From: Pyrinomonadaceae bacterium
Lineage (GTDB): Bacteria; Acidobacteriota; Blastocatellia; Pyrinomonadales; Pyrinomonadaceae
Direction: 5' to 3'
Length of the DNA stretch: 5,920 nt
Assembly: GCA_013812565.1 (NCBI GenBank)
Contig: JACCTF010000552.1
Location: 1-5,920, forward strand
This document shows, piece after piece, positions 1-5,920 of this stretch. Numbering within the stretch: position 1 is the stretch's first letter; the number at the start of each line of letters is the position of its first letter. The notes under the pieces are model-generated. The model made no database searches. It saw nothing but the letters and a program-made list of their open reading frames with translations, and was not told the DNA's origin. A program made the translations under genes and the position numbers.

Positions 1-81
1 TTCACCGAGGGCCTTGACGGTCATACCGGTCAGGGCGCGCAGTCTTCCAGGTTTCAAGTTGTTGATTTGTCTGAGAGTCAT
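1..81 (-). CDS. N-terminal fragment of a possible IS5-type transposase (partial)
   Basis: An ATG at 79-81 opens a minus-strand frame that stays open for 27 codons to the window edge. The peptide begins MTLRQINNLKP and continues with LRALTGMTVKALGE. The pattern of a short leader followed by 'LxxLTGxT' resembles the N-terminal helix-turn-helix lead-in of IS5-family DDE transposases, where such a segment precedes the DNA-binding helix. An AGGT lies about 10 bases upstream of the ATG (minus strand) and could serve as a weak ribosome binding site. Only one end is visible, so no terminal inverted repeats can be matched. The family call rests on a short resemblance recalled from memory; an unrelated small protein is possible. 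The gene points away from the thioesterase, whose own start is missing just to the right. Confidence 0.4.
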   Translation of the reverse strand, partial: MTLRQINNLKPGRLRALTGMTVKALGE

Positions 82-128
82 GCAACCAGTTTACCTGAAT
101 TGCTCTTATTCTTCGGAACATCTATTAG

Positions 129-590
129 GTTCGAACTGTAAAGGGTAACGAACCTTTCAACGAAACGTGGAAGTACCGTATTCAAGAGCGCGTCCGCTGG
201 GGTGATGTTGACGCGGCGCGAATTATTTTTTATGGAGCGTACCTACGCTTTTTTGAATTTGCTGAAACCGAAATGTTTCACCACGTCGGTCTGACTTACA
301 GCCACGTCTTTGATCAACTAAAGATATGGCTGCCGCGGGTGCATCTTGACTGCGATTTTTACCATGCCGCATTGTTGGATGACCTCCTTGAAGTCTCAAC
401 CTTCGTTAGAGAGTTCGGCAACAAATCTTTTCGCTTAAATTTTGAAGTGCGCCGTAATGGCGAAGAAGAAATGATCGCTAGCGCACACTTCGTGTTTGCC
501 ACGGTCGATCACAACATTTTTAAGTCCATCTCCGTTCCAGAGGAAATGCGTCAGCGCCTTGTGCCCTTCACACAAGTGAATGCTAATTAG
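129..590 (+). CDS. Hotdog-fold (4HBT/YbgC-like) acyl-CoA thioesterase lacking a visible start codon
   Basis: The frame is open from just after a TAG at 126-128 to the TAG at 588-590. It encodes a 4HBT-family thioesterase, cytosolic enzymes that hydrolyse acyl-CoA thioesters. The signature starts with RVRWGDVDAAR and continues IIFYGAYLRFFEFAE. This aligns with the family pattern GDxDxAGxxxYxxYxRxxE, so the Asp encoded at 210-212 corresponds to the catalytic Asp of 4-hydroxybenzoyl-CoA thioesterase. The usual Gly of this motif is Arg (CGA, 219-221). The rest carries the expected beta-strand pattern and ends near a normal family length. The first ATG, at 273, would drop the catalytic Asp and the start of the central helix, so it is unlikely to be the true start. 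No ATG, GTG or TTG occurs in frame between 129 and 272. The gene may use a rare start (ATT at 180) or may have lost its 5' end. The substrate cannot be inferred. Family call is firm; functional status is doubtful. Confidence 0.75.
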   Translation, partial: VRTVKGNEPFNETWKYRIQERVRWGDVDAARIIFYGAYLRFFEFAETEMFHHVGLTYSHVFDQLKIWLPRVHLDCDFYHAALLDDLLEVSTFVREFGNKSFRLNFEVRRNGEEEMIASAHFVFATVDHNIFKSISVPEEMRQRLVPFTQVNAN

Positions 591-899
591 TAGTCTGCTC
601 GCGTGAAGATGAGTAGGTTACAGTTAACTGGTTGAGCCGATGTATGCGCAACTAGCAAAGCTAAAGCTTGAACTTTGAATAAAATCAGTTAGATGGGTTT
701 TTACCAGTTGGGTGTATTTGAAACATCATACAAGAACCTTTGTGCACTGACTGTTTGTGCAAGGCTCTGTTGAACAAAAAAAACCGCTGCATACGCGAGA
801 AGCATGCAGCGGGCAAGATCCACAGGAGGAAAGGAACTGCATTGTATATAACTACAAACAGTGTGTCAAATAGTCTCACAACTCCTATCAAAAGATGAT
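591..899. other. Intergenic region between convergent thioesterase and gyrB
   Basis: About 310 bases without a credible gene. It holds the gyrB terminator (776-812), a 10-base palindrome CAGTTAACTG at 621-630 soon after the thioesterase stop, and an 8-base direct repeat TTTGTGCA at 739-746 and 754-761. A purine-rich AGGAGGAAAGG tract at 824-834 looks like a ribosome binding site on the plus strand but is followed only by an 18-codon frame from TTG 842, so I do not call a gene. A minus-strand open frame across 685-891 contains the terminator hairpin and has no recognisable protein character. Confidence 0.7.
776..812 (-). terminator. Rho-independent terminator of gyrB
   Basis: Read on the minus strand, a perfect 9-bp stem CCGCTGCAT / ATGCAGCGG (plus-strand arms 784-792 and 804-812, loop of 11) is followed directly by eight T residues (776-783). 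This is the classic intrinsic terminator layout. It lies about 90 bases after the gyrB stop codon and points in the gyrB direction, so it probably ends the recF-gyrB transcript. The plus strand has no U-run after the hairpin, so it should not terminate the thioesterase transcript. Confidence 0.9.
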
Positions 900-3413
<2,514 letters not shown>

Positions 3414-3437
3414 TTACTGTTTTAGATCAAGGCCTTG

Positions 3438-4604
3438 TTATGCCTCGGTCACGAGTGACATAGATTTGTTCGTGAGTAACCTCGCTTCGGCAACCAGACC
3501 TTCTTTTACTTCGTACACGTTTGCGCGTGTAAGGTATTGTTTAACGAGGCTTTCTTTGGAGGTAGTAATAAAAGTTTGAGTACGTCCTTCAAGGTGCTTA
3601 AGCAAGTGCTCGATACGCTTTCCGTCAAGCTCTGCGTCGATGTCATCAATCAGGAAAAGCGGGTACTCACGACGCCACGAATAATACAGGGAAATCGCTG
3701 CTAAGTCAAGTGTTATCAACGCGCTACGCTGTTGGCCGGAGCTTCCGTAAGTGCGTATTTCATGTCCATCAAAAAGGATTCCCAGATCGTCCCGATGGGG
3801 TCCAACAAGCGCATATCCGGCAGCAATTTCGGCTGGCAGACGAAGCCGCAGACGCTCCGCCAGCAACGATTCGTAATCGCTCAGATCGCCTTTACCTTCA
3901 AGCGAAGATACGTAGCGGATGGTGACCTCCTCGCGCCCAAAGAGACGGCGTTCGAGAACCTCATTTAAACGTGTGACATAACCGGCGCGCGCATGATGAA
4001 TTTGGCTTCCTAAGCTAATAAGTTGCTCATTCCAGGGAGTAATCAACGGAAGAACGTCGGCAGCGCTCTGCTCGGCATTTGAGGCGTCCTGCAGCAAGCG
4101 GTTCTTCTGCTTGATAACGCGGTTGTAATCGGCAAGAGTTTGAACGTAGATGTGATGAAGCGAAAGGATGCCGCGATCTAGAAAACGGCGGCGCGCATCG
4201 GGAGCGCCGCGTACCACTTCCAGTTCGTCGGCGGTGAAAGCGATTGCGTCGAGTTGCCCAAGGTAGCGCGTAACTGCCTCGCGTTTACTGTTAACAATAA
4301 GCGTCTTAGTGCCGCTTTGAACGGCAACTTGAAGGTCTCTGTGAACTTCTTGCGCGCATGCGACGCGGCCGCGAACGATCGCTAGTTCTTCACCAAAGCA
4401 GACGGCTTCTTGGAGGCGCTGGGTGCGAAAAGATTTGGTGGTAGCAAGTAGGTAGATGGCCTCTAACCAGTTGGTTTTTCCCTGGCCGTTATCGCCATAA
4501 ATAATGTTGAGGTTGGGTCCCCACGAGATTTTGCCGCTCGTGTTTCTGAAACAGTGTGTCTCAAGGGATTCAAGCAGCATGGCCGTGATTTTAGCATAAG
4601 CCAT
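3438..4604 (-). CDS. recF: DNA replication and repair protein RecF
   Basis: RecF is an SMC/ABC-like ATPase that binds single/double-strand DNA junctions and, with RecO and RecR, loads RecA at gaps and stalled forks. The sequence has the N-terminal segment LLESLETHCFRN, Walker A GDNGQGKT (37-44 counting from the ATG at 4604), a helical middle, the ABC signature SSGQQRS (288-294), Walker B with D-loop LIDDIDAELD (318-327) and a late strand TFITTSKE (344-351). Length of 388 residues is normal to slightly long. Two starts are possible. ATG 4604 gives eight extra residues. ATG 4580 gives MLLESLETHCFRN, which matches the usual RecF N-terminus, but neither has a convincing ribosome binding site. gyrB follows on the same strand 39 bases downstream, the common order. 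dnaN, often upstream, is not present; decayed two-component genes lie there. No clear promoter is visible in 4605-4653. Confidence 0.97.
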   Translation of the reverse strand: MAYAKITAMLLESLETHCFRNTSGKISWGPNLNIIYGDNGQGKTNWLEAIYLLATTKSFRTQRLQEAVCFGEELAIVRGRVACAQEVHRDLQVAVQSGTKTLIVNSKREAVTRYLGQLDAIAFTADELEVVRGAPDARRRFLDRGILSLHHIYVQTLADYNRVIKQKNRLLQDASNAEQSAADVLPLITPWNEQLISLGSQIHHARAGYVTRLNEVLERRLFGREEVTIRYVSSLEGKGDLSDYESLLAERLRLRLPAEIAAGYALVGPHRDDLGILFDGHEIRTYGSSGQQRSALITLDLAAISLYYSWRREYPLFLIDDIDAELDGKRIEHLLKHLEGRTQTFITTSKESLVKQYLTRANVYEVKEGLVAEARLLTNKSMSLVTEA

Positions 4605-4653
4605 CTTCAGCCATTGCTTTGTAACGATCAGCGTTGAATTGGTGAATTCGAGG

Positions 4654-5449
4654 TTAGCTTTTCAAGAGGAGAGTTAAAGCTTTGACGAGAATTTTCGCGG
4701 ACAGGAAGGGCGTGGCAATCAAGTCACCGCCGTTCGTCAAGCTGGGTGCAATGTCGCGTTCAAAATGGCTTGTCACAGTAGTGAAGATGATCGGCGTCTT
4801 CATGTGCAGCGGCATGGCGCGAAGTTGCGCGCAAAGCTCGAAACTGTTCATGCCTGCCTTCTCGATGTTGAGCAGCACCAGGTCGAAAGAGTTTTCGACG
4901 AGTATCTTCAGCGCGGTTGGCGCGTCTCCCAGACGGATCGTTCGCAATCCTTCCTTGTCAAGAGCATAGCTCACACCTCGTCGTACAACTTCCTCATTCT
5001 CCACCACGAGGATGCAGGCTTGAGCGGCTCTTTCTCGACGCTGGAGGGGCGACGCTCTAAGAGCATCGGAAGGTAATCAATAGACTGGCCCACGGTTCGA
5101 AGCACCGAAGGGTTAATACATTTCGGCTTTTCGTGAAGTTCGTTGACCATTGCTCCGACGGCGGCAGCCAACTTATGGAAATCCGACAGATGAGTCGGAT
5201 CGCTCGTGTTCTTCATGAATGCACAATGCGATTTACGAAGCGCCGTGAGCAGCTCAGGGAGAGCGTCCACAGAGGTCTTCTGCGGCGCTCCTTGCCCCTC
5301 AGCGTTTAGTTTCGCTAGCCGTCGCGGGGATTGATTCAGACGCGATAACGGGCGCGAGAGGAGAGACAGGAATGGAGATGGTTGAGACGCGCCAGCGGTC
5401 AAAGCCTTTTTCACTGCCTCGACAACCTGTTTGGGAGTAAGGCAAGGTT
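4654..5449 (-). pseudogene. Decayed response regulator: HPt-like helical part plus degenerate receiver, frameshifted
   Basis: Two overlapping minus-strand frames carry successive parts of one protein. The upstream frame (ending at TGA 4971-4973) starts with LTPKQVVEAVKKAL near 5441, which looks like the last helix of a receiver domain. A Pro/Ser-rich linker follows, then a helical stretch with LTALRKSHCAFMKN and ELHEKPKCINPSVLRTV, reminiscent of an HPt-like domain in multi-receiver regulators. The following receiver is in the other frame: ACILVVENEEVVRRG, then DLVLLNIEKAGMNSFELC, then GGDLIATPF, ending at the TAA at 4654-4656. Its first strand (ACILVV) lies before the only start-like codons (GTG 5005-5007 and 5002-5004), so the domain cannot have begun there; a one-base frameshift between about 5015 and 5040 explains this. 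The acidic pair is Glu-Asn, the phospho-acceptor Asp is Asn (4867-4869), and the conserved Lys of KPF is Thr (4711-4713). The first receiver is almost wholly missing. The 117-residue C-terminal frame could still be translated as a pseudo-receiver, but decay is the simpler reading. Confidence 0.7.
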
Positions 5450-5818
5450 CAAGTCTTGGGAAGCTTCGTTTCCTTTTCGCGGCACAACCCAGCGCACGTG
5501 AAACGAAGCTTCTACCCACTGTATGGCTTGGCAGCTTTGATAATCGTGAACGTAAAGCGTTGCATCTGATTCCCACTCAGACCGTAGTGTTCCACCACAT
5601 ACTTCCCAACGGCAAGCCATATGCACCAACGCTCAAACGCGGGTTTGTATCCGCGCTCTGATTTCATCTTCCAAACCGTCCGCTGCTACTTGAACTGTCC
5701 CTAGCATTTGACCATGCTGATGCGCGACAAGCGCCTGCCACAGAATCAAGGGGATCACCAAAGCTCTCAAGCCAACAATAATCGGGAACTACCTAATACT
5801 ACAACGAGAATTCAGCAT
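5450..5818 (-). pseudogene. 5' remnant of a membrane sensor kinase with CHASE-like domain, two in-frame stops
   Basis: From ATG 5816-5818 a single frame gives MLNSRCSIR, a TAG (5789-5791), then FPIIVGLRALVIPLILW and QALVAHQHG, a clear transmembrane helix. Next come QVAADGLEDEIRARIQTRV, a TGA (5633-5635), and ALVHMACRWEV followed by EWESDATLYVHDY and QAIQWVEASFHVRWVVP. The last part, with a Trp-rich strand after an alpha-helical lead-in, resembles the extracytoplasmic CHASE-type sensing domain found at the start of many histidine kinases; the precise domain name is a recollection. Sense continues in the same frame on both sides of each stop, so these are nonsense codons, not frame noise; both fit C-to-T changes (CAG to TAG, CGA to TGA). 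The matching sequence ends near 5450, where response-regulator sequence takes over in another frame, so the kinase core (HisKA/HATPase) is gone. No ribosome binding site is visible before the ATG. Confidence 0.65.
5460..5512. repeat. Perfect 13-bp inverted repeat
   Basis: The arms GAAGCTTCGTTTC (5460-5472) and GAAACGAAGCTTC (5500-5512) are exact reverse complements separated by 27 bases. They lie inside the sensor remnant, encoding EASF and GNEAS in its frame, close to the point where kinase-like sequence ends. There is no T-run, so it is not a terminator. It may be a chance result of similar codons or a hairpin linked to the rearrangement. Confidence 0.6.
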
Positions 5819-5918
5819 TGCGTTTTTTAGAACGATTCTTATGCGTTTTCACAGTTCGTTTACGGTGTGAGCAATAAGCTGCATAGTTGCGCTCCTGCCG
5901 ATAACCTACAATCTCCAC
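5799..5918 (-). CDS. Possible C-terminal end of an unidentified protein (partial)
   Basis: This is the only minus-strand frame open to the right edge: 39 codons before a TAG at 5799-5801. The peptide starts VEIVGYRQERNYAAYC and has a strongly basic tail (HRKRTVKTHKNRSKKRN). It overlaps the ATG of the sensor remnant by 20 bases in a different frame. I recognise no family. It may be the tail of an upstream gene or merely an open frame in non-coding sequence. Confidence 0.2.
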   Translation of the reverse strand: MEIVGYRQERNYAAYCSHRKRTVKTHKNRSKKRNAEFSL

Positions 5919-5920
5919 GG

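Noticed and set aside
100..128. TTGCTC - 17 bases - TATTAG as a promoter for the thioesterase
   Set aside because: Only three and four of six consensus positions match; not distinguishable from background.
621..764. Palindrome CAGTTAACTG and the TTTGTGCA direct repeat as regulatory sites or terminator
   Set aside because: Short, no T-run, no promoter nearby; consistent with chance in AT-rich intergenic DNA.
685..891. Minus-strand open frame with hydrophobic stretch
   Set aside because: It contains the gyrB terminator hairpin and T-run, has no recognisable domain and no good start context.
824..898. Strong AGGAGG tract followed by a tiny frame from TTG 842
   Set aside because: Spacing of 12 bases is long, the peptide is 18 residues with no features, and it runs into the gyrB 3' end on the opposite strand; likely chance.
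5005..5045. Programmed -1 frameshift between the regulator frames
   Set aside because: No slippery heptamer or following stem is seen, and the neighbouring nonsense codons and lost catalytic residues favour mutation.
5431..5661. Plus-strand frame opposite the sensor remnant
   Set aside because: The minus strand gives recognisable sensor sequence over the same bases; the plus frame has no family-like pattern.

Overview
The window is a mid-GC bacterial chromosome segment. Its most reliable content is a housekeeping pair on the minus strand: recF (DNA repair ATPase) followed by gyrB (DNA gyrase subunit B). The GyrB sequence has the long layout with an extra segment between the TOPRIM core and the C-terminus. 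Together with the style of the neighbouring two-component remnants this suggests Acidobacteriota or a related phylum; that is an impression from memory of the families, not a computed placement.

Layout from left to right. Positions 1-81 (minus) hold the first 27 codons of a gene cut by the window edge that resembles the N-terminus of IS5-type transposases. Positions 129-590 (plus) encode a hotdog-fold (4HBT/YbgC-like) acyl-CoA thioesterase. Its catalytic-Asp segment lies upstream of the first possible ATG, and no canonical start codon exists in its open frame. Positions 591-899 are non-coding apart from a clear intrinsic terminator (776-812) that ends minus-strand gyrB transcription. gyrB occupies 900-3398 and recF 3438-4604, separated by 39 bases with no terminator, so they are probably co-transcribed. 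recF is not preceded by dnaN as in the common dnaA-dnaN-recF-gyrB order.

Instead, 4654-5818 (minus) holds decayed two-component genes. The 5' part (about 5450-5818) is the start of a membrane sensor, with a transmembrane helix and a CHASE-like sensing region, interrupted in frame by TAG and TGA. It runs into the 3' part of a response regulator (about 4654-5449) that has a helical HPt-like middle, a frameshift, and a final receiver domain that has lost its phospho-acceptor Asp and conserved Lys. The right edge (5799-5918) has one small open frame of unknown meaning.

The core genes look intact while the flanks show erosion: nonsense codons, a frameshift, a deletion-type fusion, a thioesterase without a start, and a possible IS fragment. 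I see no new defence, CRISPR, RNA or biosynthetic system here. The most notable signal is this localised gene decay around recF-gyrB.
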